The notes beneath the pieces were generated by a model. It did not search any database, had not been told where the DNA came from, and saw only the letters and a program-made list of their open reading frames with translations. The position numbers and the translations under genes were made by a program. 64,000 nucleotides of DNA from the NCBI RefSeq assembly GCF_009742705.1, contig NZ_WPCU01000010.1, forward strand, positions 739,531 to 803,530, read 5' to 3'. Source of the DNA: Auraticoccus cholistanensis (GTDB lineage Bacteria > Actinomycetota > Actinomycetes > Propionibacteriales > Propionibacteriaceae). Positions 41,688 to 50,344 of the stretch are shown piece by piece (position 1 is the stretch's first letter; every line of letters starts with the position of its first letter).

Positions 41688-42692
41688 TCAGAGGCGGGCG
41701 CGGACGTGGAGACCCACCTCGGGGTCGACCAGCACCTCCTGGGCCGCGGCGACGCCGCCGGCGAGCAGCGGGGCGCCGACGTCGACGCTGCGCTTGACCA
41801 GCCCGAGCGCGATCGGGCCCAGCTCGTGGTGGCGGGCGGAGGAGCCGACGAAGCCGACGACCTTGCCCTCCGCTGCGCCTCCGGCGCGCGGGTCGAGCAC
41901 CAGCTCCGAGCCCCGCTCGGGCAGCGTGTCCACGCTGCCGTCGAGGTGCAGCAGCACCAGCCGGCGGGGCGGACGTCCCAGGTTGTGCACCCGGGCGACC
42001 GTCTCCTGGCCGCGGTAGCAGCCCTTGTCGAGGTGGACCGCGACGCCGAGGACGCCGATCTCGTTGGGGATGGTGCGGTGGTCGGTGTCGATGCCGACGC
42101 GCGGGACGCCGGCGGCGATCCGCCGGGCCTCGTAGGCCCAGGTGCCGGCGGGGGTGGCCCCGGCCTCGAGCTGGCCGGCGAGGAAGTGGTCGAGGTGGTC
42201 GCGGGGGACGAACGACTCGTGCCCGCCGAGGCTGTCGGCGCCCGAGCGGGTGATCCGCGGCCCCTCCGGTGACGGGCCGGCCTGCCACACCACGGCGAGC
42301 TGCTCGGTGCGGTCGGCCACCTCGACGCGGAGCATGAAGCGCATCCGGTCCAGGAACTCCACCAGCGCCGGTGCCGCTCCGGGCTCGGTGTGGGCCCAGA
42401 AGGTCTCGCCGTCGTCGACGCCGTAGAAGGCGTGCTCGACGTGGCCCTGCGGTGAGAGCACCAGGCCGGTGGTGCCGACCCCGGGGGCGAGCTGCTCCAG
42501 GTGCTGGGTGGTCAGCGAGTGCAGCCAGGACAGCCGGTCCGGGCCGGTGACGGAGATGACGCCCCGGCTGGACAGGTCGACCAGCGCGGTGGTGTCCATC
42601 GCGCGCTGCTCGCGCATCGGGTCGCCGTGGTGCCAGGCCACGCCGGCGTCCGGGCCGCCCTCGGCGAGGACCGCCGTGTCCGACCAGCTCAT
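41688..42692 (-). CDS. ygfZ: YgfZ/GcvT-family folate-binding protein
   Basis: A 334-aa protein with the GcvT-like fold and the YgfZ signature DKGCYRGQETVARVHNLGRPPRRL. YgfZ proteins use folate and the signature Cys to help maintain or repair Fe-S clusters. Its ATG shares one base with the stop codon of the nitrobindin-like gene, so the two are coupled. This pairing is common in actinobacteria. Confidence 0.92.
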   Translation of the reverse strand: MSWSDTAVLAEGGPDAGVAWHHGDPMREQRAMDTTALVDLSSRGVISVTGPDRLSWLHSLTTQHLEQLAPGVGTTGLVLSPQGHVEHAFYGVDDGETFWAHTEPGAAPALVEFLDRMRFMLRVEVADRTEQLAVVWQAGPSPEGPRITRSGADSLGGHESFVPRDHLDHFLAGQLEAGATPAGTWAYEARRIAAGVPRVGIDTDHRTIPNEIGVLGVAVHLDKGCYRGQETVARVHNLGRPPRRLVLLHLDGSVDTLPERGSELVLDPRAGGAAEGKVVGFVGSSARHHELGPIALGLVKRSVDVGAPLLAGGVAAAQEVLVDPEVGLHVRARL

Positions 42693-43192
42693 CAGCCGGC
42701 CCGGCGCTGCAGCCGCGCCCACATGTAGGGCTGCAGCGGCTGGTCGCTGGTGGCCCGGTCGAAGGCCCACAGCAGGTCGTGCTCGACGTTGCCGTAGAGC
42801 CGGTGGCCGGCGGTGTAGTCGCTGCCGGTGGCGGTGCGCACCACTGCGTCGGTGGTCAGCTCGATCTTGGCGCCGGTGACCTTGCCCAGCCACACCTCCG
42901 ACCAGCCCTCGGGGCTGCACATCACGACCTCGATGTCGCCGGTGCTCTGGGGCCGCCAGAAGCCGGTCTCCATCGACAGCGGCTTCACCGCGGTGCCGTT
43001 CTCGTCCACCTCGAAGGTCTGCGACAGGTAGTGCAGGTAGGGGCCGCCGTTCTGGGCGAAGTCGACCTGCTGGCCGTACTCGAACTCGCCCTGGCCGGGC
43101 CAGCTGCCCTTGCCGGTGCCCTCCCACCGGCCGATCATCCAGGCCAGGCCCATCAGGTCGGGGTGCAGTCCCTCGGGAATCTCGAACGCCAT
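42692..43192 (-). CDS. Nitrobindin-like FABP/DUF1794 protein with altered heme site
   Basis: A 166-aa beta-barrel protein with the nitrobindin start IGRWEGTGKG and barrel strands FLLxxx-type blocks (SMETGFWRP, GWSEVWLGKVTGAKIEL). In M. tuberculosis Rv2717c the heme ligand is His155 in QPLQDHL. The matching stretch here reads QPLQPYM, so the His is Tyr. Heme/NO chemistry may be lost or changed. It is coupled to ygfZ by a TGATG overlap and preceded by a leaderless promoter. Confidence 0.88.
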   Translation of the reverse strand: MAFEIPEGLHPDLMGLAWMIGRWEGTGKGSWPGQGEFEYGQQVDFAQNGGPYLHYLSQTFEVDENGTAVKPLSMETGFWRPQSTGDIEVVMCSPEGWSEVWLGKVTGAKIELTTDAVVRTATGSDYTAGHRLYGNVEHDLLWAFDRATSDQPLQPYMWARLQRRAG

Positions 43193-43199
43193 GCCCGCG

Positions 43200-43205
43200 A
43201 GTCTA
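43200..43205 (-). promoter_or_regulatory. -10 hexamer, leaderless promoter of nitrobindin-ygfZ
   Basis: TAGACT with a 7-nt gap to ATG 43192. Confidence 0.55.
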
Positions 43206-43242
43206 GGGCGGCCGGCGGGAGGGGCCGGACGGAGGCCGGGGC

Positions 43243-43728
43243 TCAGAGCTGGCGGCGCAGCACGGTGGTGGTGGTCCGGTGCAGCGTGCCGTCGTCCAGC
43301 GGCCAGGACTCCTCACGGCGTCCGGCCGGGCGGTAGCCGAGCCGGCGGTACAGGGCGGCGGCCCGGGGGTTGTCGTCCTCGACGCTGAGCTGGACCCGGC
43401 GGTGCCCGCGCACGGCCGCCTCCTGCTCGAGGGCGCCGATCAGCAGGGTGCCCACGCCGAGCGACTGCCAGGCCTCGTGCACCGAGAGCATCCACAGCTC
43501 GCCGGCCTGCGGCTCCTTGACCAGGTCGAGCCCGCCGCAGGCGACGAGCTGGCCGTTGCCGGCCTCGACGCAGAGCAGCACGACCTCCTCCGACAGGGTC
43601 CTTTGCCAGCTCTCGGCCACCACCCGCAGGTGGGCGGGTCCGCCGGACCACGACAGCCCCGGCAGGTCCTCCGGCTCCAGGTCGCGCACGGTCAGCCGGA
43701 CGGGCAACGACTCCACGGCGCGGATCAC
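43243..43728 (-). CDS. GNAT-family N-acetyltransferase
   Basis: A 161-aa acetyltransferase. The acetyl-CoA-binding loop is [16 protein letters not shown], preceded by [12 protein letters not shown] and followed by [23 protein letters not shown]. The acceptor is unknown. GTG 43728 gives a compact domain; GTG 43716 is an alternative. It diverges from dtd across 54 bp. Confidence 0.87.
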   Translation of the reverse strand: MIRAVESLPVRLTVRDLEPEDLPGLSWSGGPAHLRVVAESWQRTLSEEVVLLCVEAGNGQLVACGGLDLVKEPQAGELWMLSVHEAWQSLGVGTLLIGALEQEAAVRGHRRVQLSVEDDNPRAAALYRRLGYRPAGRREESWPLDDGTLHRTTTTVLRRQL

Positions 43729-43769
43729 CCCCCGGAGTCTGCCGGAGCGCCCAGGCCGGCGCACGGCAC

Positions 43770-43775
43770 TACCCT
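43770..43775 (+). promoter_or_regulatory. -10 hexamer, leaderless promoter of dtd
   Basis: TACCCT with a 7-nt gap to GTG 43783. Confidence 0.5.
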
Positions 43776-43782
43776 CGGGGCC

Positions 43783-44211
43783 GTGCGAGCCGTGCTGCAA
43801 CGCGTCACCTCCGCCGACGTCACCGTGGCCGGGGAGGTCGTCGGCTCCCTCACCCGACCCGGGTTGCTGGTGCTGGTCGGGGTCACCCACAGCGACACGG
43901 TCGAGACGGCGGCCCGGCTGGCCGACAAGGTCTGGCGGCTCCGCGTGCTCGAGGGCGAGCGCTCCTGCGAGCAGGAGGACGCGCCACTGCTGGTGGTCAG
44001 CCAGTTCACCCTCTACGCCGACACCCGCAAGGGACGCCGCCCGTCGTGGTCGGCGGCCGCCCCGGGAGCGGTCAGCCAGCCGCTGTACGAGGCGGTGGTG
44101 CGGTCGCTGCGCGAGCTCGGCGCCACCGTGGAGACGGGGGTCTTCGGGGCGCACATGGACGTCCGGCTGGTCAACGACGGACCGGTCACGCTGGTCCTCG
44201 ACGTCGACTGA
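43783..44211 (+). CDS. dtd: D-aminoacyl-tRNA deacylase
   Basis: A 142-aa enzyme that hydrolyses D-aminoacyl-tRNAs and glycyl-tRNA-Ala. The active-site motif is [17 protein letters not shown], and the cross-subunit loop near the C terminus is [10 protein letters not shown]. The start [15 protein letters not shown] is standard. Full family length. Confidence 0.95.
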   Translation: MRAVLQRVTSADVTVAGEVVGSLTRPGLLVLVGVTHSDTVETAARLADKVWRLRVLEGERSCEQEDAPLLVVSQFTLYADTRKGRRPSWSAAAPGAVSQPLYEAVVRSLRELGATVETGVFGAHMDVRLVNDGPVTLVLDVD

Positions 44212-44248
44212 GCCGGCTCCCCCACCGGCCCACCCCCGGCGAGGCCGC

Positions 44249-46588
44249 TCAACCCTCGCGGGTCACCGCCACCCCGGTGACCAGCTCCCGCCCCGGACCG
44301 GTGCGCCGGGTGGCGCCGACGAGCTGCAGGGACGCCGACCCGGTCAGGTCGCCGACCGAGTGCCCGGTGGAGAGCACGACCTCGCCCGGCTCGACCACCC
44401 GCTCCCCGGCCACGCCGACGAAGGAGAACCGGTCGGCGTGCAGCGTGAAGTCGACCACCGCCGCCTCCCCCGCCGCCAGCTCCACCCGGGCGAAGCCGAC
44501 CAGCTGCTGCACCGGCCGGGTCACCTGGGCGACCGGGTCGTCGGCGTAGAGCTGGACCACCGTGGCCCCGGCCCGCTCGCCGGTGTTGGCCACCCGCACG
44601 GAGGCGGTCAGCTGCCCGTCGACCGGCACCTGGTCGGCGTCCAGCGTCGGACCGGACAGCTCGAAGGAGGTGTAGGAGAGCCCGTGGCCGAAGGGGAAGG
44701 CGGGAGCGATGCCGAGGTTGCTGATCTTGTCCCCGTCCTGGCCCAGCGGCGGCGCCAGGTAGGTGTGCGGCAGCGCGGCCGGGCTGGCCGGGACCTGGAC
44801 GGGCAGCCGTCCGCTGGGGTTGACCGCACCGGTGAGCACCCGGGCCAGCGCCGGCGCCCCCTCCGAGCCGGGCAGGAACGCCTGCACGACGGCGGCGGTG
44901 CGGTCCAGGTAGCGACCCAGCGCGTAGGGCCGTCCGGAGACGACGACGAGCACGACGGGCGTGCCGGTGGCCAGCAGCGCCTCCACCAGCTCCGGCTGGT
45001 GTCCCGGCAGCTCCAGGCCGGGCGCGTCGGACCCCTCCCCCGAGGTGCCGGCACCGAACATGCCGGCCCGGTCGCCCACCACGCAGATCACGAGGTCGCT
45101 GTCGCGGGCGGCCTCGGCGGCCTCGGCCACCAGCTCGGGGTCGGCGTCGACGAGCGGGGTGCCGGGCAGCACCGCGATCTCGGCCTGCGGCAGCTCGGCG
45201 CGCAACGCCTCGGGCAGCGAGGTGACCTCGATGCCCAGACCGAGCTCCGGGTGACGCGCCAGCACGTGGATGGGGAAGGAGTAGGCCCCCATCAGGCAGC
45301 CCGGGTCGTCGGCGCAGGGACCGACCAGCAGCACCCGTCCGGAGGCGTCCGGGGCGAGCGGCAGGATGCCGTCGTTGGCCAGCAGCACCACCGACTCCTC
45401 GGCCAGGCGGCGGGCCACCGCGCGGTTGTCGGCGTTGTCGAGCTCGGGCGCGGGACCGGTCGGGTCGGGCTCCCAGCCGCGGTCGAGCAGGCCCAGCTCG
45501 ATCTTCTGCCGCAGCACCCGGCGCAGCGCGGTGTCGACGTCGGCGCGGGTGGAGGCGGGGTCGGGGTCGTCCTCGTCGAGACGGGCGTAGCCGATGAGGT
45601 CGGGCAGCTCCATGTCGATGCCGGCGTGCAGCGCGAGCCGGGCGGCCTCGGCCACCGTGCCCGCGACGCGGTGCTTGGCCTGCAGGAACGGCACCGCCCA
45701 GTAGTCGGACACCACCGTGCCCTCGAACCCCCACTCCTGCCGCAGCAGCTCGGTCAGCAGCCAGCGGTCGGCCGCGGCGGGGACGCGGTCGGTCTCGGTG
45801 TAGCTGTTCATCACGCTGCGGGCCCCGCCCAGCCGGAGCGCCATCTCGAAGGGCACCAGCACCAGGTCGCGCAGCTCGCGGTGGCCCACCGAGACCGGCG
45901 CGTGGTTCCGCCCGCCGCGGGAGGAGGCGTGGCCGGCGAAGTGCTTGAGGGTGGCGACGACACCGGACTGCTCGAGGCCGGAGACGTAGGCCGTGGCCAG
46001 CGTGCCCACCAGGTAGGGGTCCTCGCCCAAGGTCTCCTCGACGCGTCCCCAGCGGTAGTCGGTGACCACGTCCAGCACCGGTGACAGCCCCTGGTGGACG
46101 CCCACGCCGTGCAGGTCGCCGCCGATGCGGCGGGCCATCGCGTGCACCGCCTCCGGGTCGAAGGTGGCCGCCCAGGCCAGGCTGGTCGGGTACACGGTCG
46201 CGCCGAGGGTGGTGAACCCGGTCAGGCACTCCTCGTGCGCCAGGGCGGGGATGCCAAGCCGCGTCCCGGTCAGCAGGAAGCGCTGGGCCTCGGCCAGCTG
46301 CCGCCGTCCCTCCTCCGCGGTCACCGGTCGGGTGCCGAAGACACGGGTGAGCTGGCCGATGCCGTCGGCGGCCACCGTCTCGAAGGACCGGCGCCCCGCC
46401 GACAGCGTGTCCTGCATGGGGGCGATCACCTGGTCGGAGTCCCGCTCGTCGGCCCAGTAGCTGCCCAGCTGGGCGGCCTTCTCGGCCGGTGACATCACGG
46501 CCAGCAGGGCCTCCACCCGCTCCTCCACAGGACGGTCGGGGTCGGTCCAGACCGCCCGCTGGACGTCCAGGTCGTCGGTCTCGCCCAC
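44249..46588 (-). CDS. Glycoside hydrolase family 3 (beta-glucosidase/xylosidase type)
   Basis: A 779-aa GH3 enzyme without a signal peptide, so cytoplasmic. The N-terminal barrel (~20-350) has LKHFAGH and the nucleophile Asp at ~295 in GTVVSDYWAV. The C-terminal alpha/beta sandwich (~390-600) follows, then a fibronectin III-like domain (LTASVRVANTGERAG onwards). It would release terminal beta-linked glucose or xylose from imported oligosaccharides. GTG 46588 follows AAGGAG. It diverges from a LacI regulator, and operator-like palindromes lie between them. Confidence 0.92.
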   Translation of the reverse strand: MGETDDLDVQRAVWTDPDRPVEERVEALLAVMSPAEKAAQLGSYWADERDSDQVIAPMQDTLSAGRRSFETVAADGIGQLTRVFGTRPVTAEEGRRQLAEAQRFLLTGTRLGIPALAHEECLTGFTTLGATVYPTSLAWAATFDPEAVHAMARRIGGDLHGVGVHQGLSPVLDVVTDYRWGRVEETLGEDPYLVGTLATAYVSGLEQSGVVATLKHFAGHASSRGGRNHAPVSVGHRELRDLVLVPFEMALRLGGARSVMNSYTETDRVPAAADRWLLTELLRQEWGFEGTVVSDYWAVPFLQAKHRVAGTVAEAARLALHAGIDMELPDLIGYARLDEDDPDPASTRADVDTALRRVLRQKIELGLLDRGWEPDPTGPAPELDNADNRAVARRLAEESVVLLANDGILPLAPDASGRVLLVGPCADDPGCLMGAYSFPIHVLARHPELGLGIEVTSLPEALRAELPQAEIAVLPGTPLVDADPELVAEAAEAARDSDLVICVVGDRAGMFGAGTSGEGSDAPGLELPGHQPELVEALLATGTPVVLVVVSGRPYALGRYLDRTAAVVQAFLPGSEGAPALARVLTGAVNPSGRLPVQVPASPAALPHTYLAPPLGQDGDKISNLGIAPAFPFGHGLSYTSFELSGPTLDADQVPVDGQLTASVRVANTGERAGATVVQLYADDPVAQVTRPVQQLVGFARVELAAGEAAVVDFTLHADRFSFVGVAGERVVEPGEVVLSTGHSVGDLTGSASLQLVGATRRTGPGRELVTGVAVTREG

Positions 46589-46610
46589 AGGGACTCCTTC
46601 GTCTCCGAGC

Positions 46611-46625
46611 GCCGAAAGTTTCGGC
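46611..46625. promoter_or_regulatory. LacI-type operator upstream of the GH3 gene
   Basis: GCCGAAAGTTTCGGC is a perfect 15-bp palindrome around a central G. Its core CGAAAGTTTCG recurs with one change near the lacI-type start (46722). Confidence 0.65.
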
Positions 46626-46645
46626 ACGTCGTGGTACGTGCCGAA
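46620..46645. promoter_or_regulatory. Second, nested inverted repeat in the GH3-lacI gap
   Basis: TTCGGCACGT and ACGTGCCGAA form perfect 10-bp arms around CGTGGT, sharing its left edge with the 46611 palindrome. It may be a second binding site or an mRNA hairpin in the GH3 leader. Confidence 0.5.
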
Positions 46646-46713
46646 TCTAGGAGGCACGTCAGGGTGGGTCAAGGCCCTGTGGCAGTTGTCCACAGGCGGG
46701 AGCGAGAGGCTGG

Positions 46714-46732
46714 TACGGTTCCGATAGTTTCG
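46714..46732 (+). promoter_or_regulatory. lacI-type gene promoter with overlapping operator
   Basis: A -10-like TACGGT (46714-46719) is followed at once by CGATAGTTTCG (46722-46732), a one-mismatch copy of the GH3 operator core. This is a good position for autorepression at the start site. Confidence 0.55.
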
Positions 46733-46751
46733 AGACCCGACAGGACGGCCC

Positions 46752-47798
46752 GTGAGCACCAGCTCCTCCCCCGACATCCCGGACGGCCGCGGCACGCCCA
46801 CCATGGCCGCCGTCGCCGCCGAGGTCGGGGTGTCCGTGCCCACGGTGTCGAAGGTGCTCAACGGCCGCCCCGACGTCTCCCCGGCGACGCGCGCCCGGGT
46901 CGAGATCGCCCTGCAGCGCAGCGGGTACCGACGCCGCCGGCAGGCGCAGCCGGGCGGCACCCCGCCGCTGCTCGACCTCGTGTTCCACGAGATCGGCTCC
47001 GCCTGGGCCACCGAGATCATCCGCGGCGTCGAGGAGGCGGCCTCCGCCGCCGGCGTCGGCGTCGTGCTCTCGGCGTCGGGCGGGCACCACCACCCCGGGC
47101 AGGGCTGGGTCGAGCGGGTGCTCGCCCGTCGGCCCGTCGGCGTCATCTCCGTGATGTCGACCCTGCACCCGGACCAGCGCCGCCGGCTCGCCAGCCGCTC
47201 GGTGCCCCTGGTCGTGCTCGACACCGACGGCGAGCCGCCGCCGGACGTGCCCACCGTGGGGTCCAGCAACTGGCACGGCGGGCTGTCGGCCACCCGCCAC
47301 CTGCTCGAGCTCGGGCACCGCCGGGTGGCCGTGGTCACCGGACCCGCCGACGTGCTCTGCTCCCGGGCGAGGGTGGACGGCTTCCGCAGCGCCCACGACG
47401 AGTCCGGAGTGACCCTCGATCCCGCGCTCGTCCGCTACGGCGACTTCGAGGTGGCCGGCGGTCACCACCACGGCCGGGAGCTGCTGAGCCTGCCCGAGCG
47501 CCCCACCGCCGTGTTCGCCGGCTCGGACATGCAGGCCCTCGGCGTGCTGCGGGCGGCGCGCGAGCTGGGCCTGCGGGTGCCGGCGGACCTGTCGGTGGTC
47601 GGCTACGACGACCTGCCGCTGGCCGCCTACGTGGACCCGCCGCTGACCACCGTCCACCAGCCGCTGCGCGACATGGCCGTCACCGCCACCCGCATGCTGC
47701 TCGACCCGCAGCCCGGCGACGACGACCGTCCGCGCCGGGTGGAGCTGGGCACACACCTCGTCGTCCGGGACAGCACCGCCCCTCCCCCACCCCGCTGA
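46752..47798 (+). CDS. LacI-family transcriptional regulator
   Basis: A 348-aa repressor. The helix-turn-helix is TMAAVAAEVGVSVPTVSKVLNGRPDVSPATRARV with a hinge after it. A periplasmic-binding-protein-like sugar domain follows, ending in LSVVGYDDLPLAAYVDPPLTTVHQP. It is head to head with the GH3 gene and probably represses both genes until a sugar binds. GTG 46752. Confidence 0.93.
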   Translation: MSTSSSPDIPDGRGTPTMAAVAAEVGVSVPTVSKVLNGRPDVSPATRARVEIALQRSGYRRRRQAQPGGTPPLLDLVFHEIGSAWATEIIRGVEEAASAAGVGVVLSASGGHHHPGQGWVERVLARRPVGVISVMSTLHPDQRRRLASRSVPLVVLDTDGEPPPDVPTVGSSNWHGGLSATRHLLELGHRRVAVVTGPADVLCSRARVDGFRSAHDESGVTLDPALVRYGDFEVAGGHHHGRELLSLPERPTAVFAGSDMQALGVLRAARELGLRVPADLSVVGYDDLPLAAYVDPPLTTVHQPLRDMAVTATRMLLDPQPGDDDRPRRVELGTHLVVRDSTAPPPPR

Positions 47799-47831
47799 CC
47801 CGGGTCCGGCCTCGGCCGCCCGTGGGCCCGC

Positions 47832-48089
47832 TCAGCCGCCGGCGAAGGGAGGCAGCAGCTCGAGCTCGGCGTCGGCGTCCAGGGGTTCGGCCAGGGCGGC
47901 CCGCGGCACGGTGCGGCGGTCCCGCAGCAGGCTGCAGACGTCCAGCACGCGCGCGAACTCGGCGTCACCGGGACGGGCGGCCTTCACCGCCTCCAGCGCC
48001 TCCGCCAGCGAGGACGCCTGCACCTGCTCGGTCTCGACGCCGGCCGCGGCCCGGGCGCCGGCCCAGTAACGGAGGGTGACACGGTGCAT
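47832..48089 (-). CDS. MoaD/ThiS-family sulfur carrier protein
   Basis: An 85-aa beta-grasp protein (VTLRYWAGARAAAG, then AELELLPPFAGG) that ends in the di-glycine needed for thiocarboxylate formation. Whether it serves molybdopterin synthesis or another sulfur-transfer pathway is not shown; no moaE or activating enzyme is in the window. It diverges from glnR, as seen in other actinobacteria. Confidence 0.85.
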   Translation of the reverse strand: MHRVTLRYWAGARAAAGVETEQVQASSLAEALEAVKAARPGDAEFARVLDVCSLLRDRRTVPRAALAEPLDADAELELLPPFAGG

Positions 48090-48149
48090 GGCTGTTACTC
48101 TCTGCCATGCCCAACAGGGCAGGCGGATGGGGGATGACCGAGGGGCGGG

Positions 48150-48809
48150 ATGGCGACTCTGCTGCTGTTGAGCAAGCATGCCACGACGGCGTCGGACGTG
48201 CTCCCGTCGCTGGCGCTGCTGCACCACAAGGTGCAGGTGGTGCCGGCCGAGGCGTCCTCGCTGCTCGAGGCCCCCCGCGCGGACGCGATCCTGCTGGACG
48301 CCCGCACCGACCTCGCCGCGGCCCGCGCGCTCTGCCGCATCATCCAGACCACCGGCGGGGAGACCCCCGTGGTCATCGTGGTCACCGAGGGCGGCCTCAC
48401 CGCCCTGGCCAGCGACTGGGGGTTCACCGACCTGGTGGTCGACAGCGCCGGGCCGGCTGAGGTCGAGGCCCGGCTGCGGCTGGCCACCACCCCCGCGGAC
48501 GACGACCGCGACGTCATCGCCTCCGGCGGCATCGTGATCGACGAGGCCGGCTACGCCGCCCGGCTCAACGGCCGCCAGCTCGACCTGACCTACACCGAGT
48601 TCGAGCTGCTGAAGTACCTGGTGCAGCACCCCGGACGCGTGTTCAGCCGCGAGCAGCTGCTCTCCGACGTGTGGGGCTACGACTACTACGGCGGCACCCG
48701 CACCGTGGACGTCCACGTTCGCCGCCTCCGCGCCAAGCTGGGCCCCGAGCACGAGTCGATCATCGGCACGGTCCGCAACGTCGGCTACCGGCTGGTCGTC
48801 AAGAGCTGA
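48150..48809 (+). CDS. glnR: Nitrogen regulator GlnR (orphan OmpR-type)
   Basis: A 219-aa OmpR/PhoB-family protein. The receiver domain lacks the acidic pair and Lys of true response regulators but keeps the Asp of ILLDART, as expected of the phosphorylation-independent GlnR. The winged helix is very close to actinobacterial GlnR ([40 protein letters not shown]). It controls nitrogen-assimilation genes. Start ATG 48150 follows GAGGGGCGG. Its 3' end overlaps the convergent SUFU gene by 11 bp. Confidence 0.93.
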   Translation: MATLLLLSKHATTASDVLPSLALLHHKVQVVPAEASSLLEAPRADAILLDARTDLAAARALCRIIQTTGGETPVVIVVTEGGLTALASDWGFTDLVVDSAGPAEVEARLRLATTPADDDRDVIASGGIVIDEAGYAARLNGRQLDLTYTEFELLKYLVQHPGRVFSREQLLSDVWGYDYYGGTRTVDVHVRRLRAKLGPEHESIIGTVRNVGYRLVVKS

Positions 48810-50214
48810 GGGAGCCGCTCGGCCCACGTCCTCGCTGGCGGTCGAACCGGCCGCGCCAGCCGCCGTCGACGAGCTCCAGGTACCGCTCGGCCGTCCTGGG
48901 GTCGACGGCCTCGACCAGCGCGTACCGGGAAAACCCGTGACGACCTCGCTGGCCCGCTGCCGGTAGCACCATGTCCCGGGACTCGGGCCGGCTCTGGAGC
49001 ACCCTGCGGAGCCGTCGCCGCCGGTCCTCGGCCGAGAGCCGCGGGGCGGTGAACCGGACCTCCAGGCCTCCCAGCGCCTCCAGCCCGCGCGTGGTCACGG
49101 TGTCCGGGACCTCGACGAACGGGTGGACCCGGAAGGACACGTCGATGTCGTCCATCTCCTGCACGAGCCGCTGCGGCGTGGCGAGGTGACCCTGCTGCGG
49201 CAGCCACACGGCGACCACGTGCCGGCGTTCGGCCAGGATCCGCACCAGGGCGAGCACCGCGACGAGGGCCTCGAGACCGCGACCACCCACCGGCGCCAGC
49301 TCGACGGTCCTGCGGTGGGTCGGCACCGCGTCGTGCAGGGGCGCGTCGGCGTCGGTCCAGCCGGCGTCCTGCAGCACCCGGTGCACGTCCATCGGTCCGG
49401 TGAGGCGCAGCTGGACCGACACCTCGTCCAGCGGCATCAGGTACGAGGTCGCGCGGTCCTCGGCCAGCGCGGCCGAGAGCGCGGGGAGGTCGTGGTCGAG
49501 CACCTGGCCGAGGTGGTCGGGGCTGTCCCCCAGCAGCACGTGCACCGTCCACGGCGGCGGCCCGTCGACCACCCCCGCCCGCCCGGGGTCCACCACGGCG
49601 CTGACCCCCGCCTGCCACAGCCGCTCGAGCAGCCCGCTGCTGCCGTAGGGGACGGCGAGCGCGTGGTCGAGCTCGTCCGGCGTCACCAGCAGCGCCCCGT
49701 GGTAGCGGACCTCGCCGACGGGGGTGGAGGCGAGGGCCAGGTCGCCGGGGTAGGCCAGCGGCGGTCCGACCAGCACCCCGCCGAACGGGACGCCGGCAGG
49801 CACCAGGTCGCGGAACTCGGGGCCACCGACCGTGGTGCCCCACTCCAGCGCCCGCTCCTCGTCGAGGCTGAGTCTGGCCGTCTCGCGCAGCACCGTCACC
49901 GGCCAGGAGCTCGCTGGCGCCTCCAGCAGCGACCCGTCGGACGCGTCCGTGCCCGGCCAGCCGGCCGGGAGGCCCAGCAGCAGCTCGGACCGGACCAGCT
50001 CCTGCTCGCCGCCACGGCCGCTGCCGCCTCCGCGCCGTCTGCCCACGTCCGACAACCCGTCGGTGACCAGGGTGGCGTGGGGCACCCGCCCGGTGGGCGG
50101 GAACAGCAGCACGTCGAACCGCACCCCGTCGTGGACGTCCTCGACCAGCCGGACGGGTTCACCCAGGAACGAGCGCAGGTGCTCCACCCGTGCCACGCCG
50201 AGCTCGTCGTCCAT
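48799..50214 (-). CDS. SUFU-like domain protein with long uncharacterised C-terminal region
   Basis: A 471-aa soluble protein. The first ~190 residues resemble the bacterial suppressor-of-fused domain ([25 protein letters not shown], then [13 protein letters not shown] and the [11 protein letters not shown] region). In bacteria this domain often occurs in immunity proteins or stand-alone binding proteins. Residues ~210-471 have no motif I recognise. The start follows GGAGGAG. It lies convergent to glnR and divergent from mshD. Confidence 0.75.
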   Translation of the reverse strand: MDDELGVARVEHLRSFLGEPVRLVEDVHDGVRFDVLLFPPTGRVPHATLVTDGLSDVGRRRGGGSGRGGEQELVRSELLLGLPAGWPGTDASDGSLLEAPASSWPVTVLRETARLSLDEERALEWGTTVGGPEFRDLVPAGVPFGGVLVGPPLAYPGDLALASTPVGEVRYHGALLVTPDELDHALAVPYGSSGLLERLWQAGVSAVVDPGRAGVVDGPPPWTVHVLLGDSPDHLGQVLDHDLPALSAALAEDRATSYLMPLDEVSVQLRLTGPMDVHRVLQDAGWTDADAPLHDAVPTHRRTVELAPVGGRGLEALVAVLALVRILAERRHVVAVWLPQQGHLATPQRLVQEMDDIDVSFRVHPFVEVPDTVTTRGLEALGGLEVRFTAPRLSAEDRRRRLRRVLQSRPESRDMVLPAAGQRGRHGFSRYALVEAVDPRTAERYLELVDGGWRGRFDRQRGRGPSGSLSS

Positions 50215-50332
50215 CTGCGGCTCCTCCTGCTGGTCGTCGCCCGCCGGCCCGTCGCCGGCCCCGCACAGCGTGCCTGGCCGCGGGGTCAGCCTCCGGTCAC
50301 GGTCCCGACACCTCGGCGTCGCCCCCGGGCCC

Positions 50333-50338
50333 TACGGT
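50333..50338 (+). promoter_or_regulatory. -10 hexamer, leaderless promoter of mshD
   Basis: TACGGT with a 6-nt gap to ATG 50345. Confidence 0.55.
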
Positions 50339-50344
50339 GGGCAC

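Noticed and set aside
47832..48089. ThiS of thiamine synthesis
   Set aside because: No thiG, thiF or thiO is nearby, and the sequence fits MoaD equally well, so only the superfamily is called.
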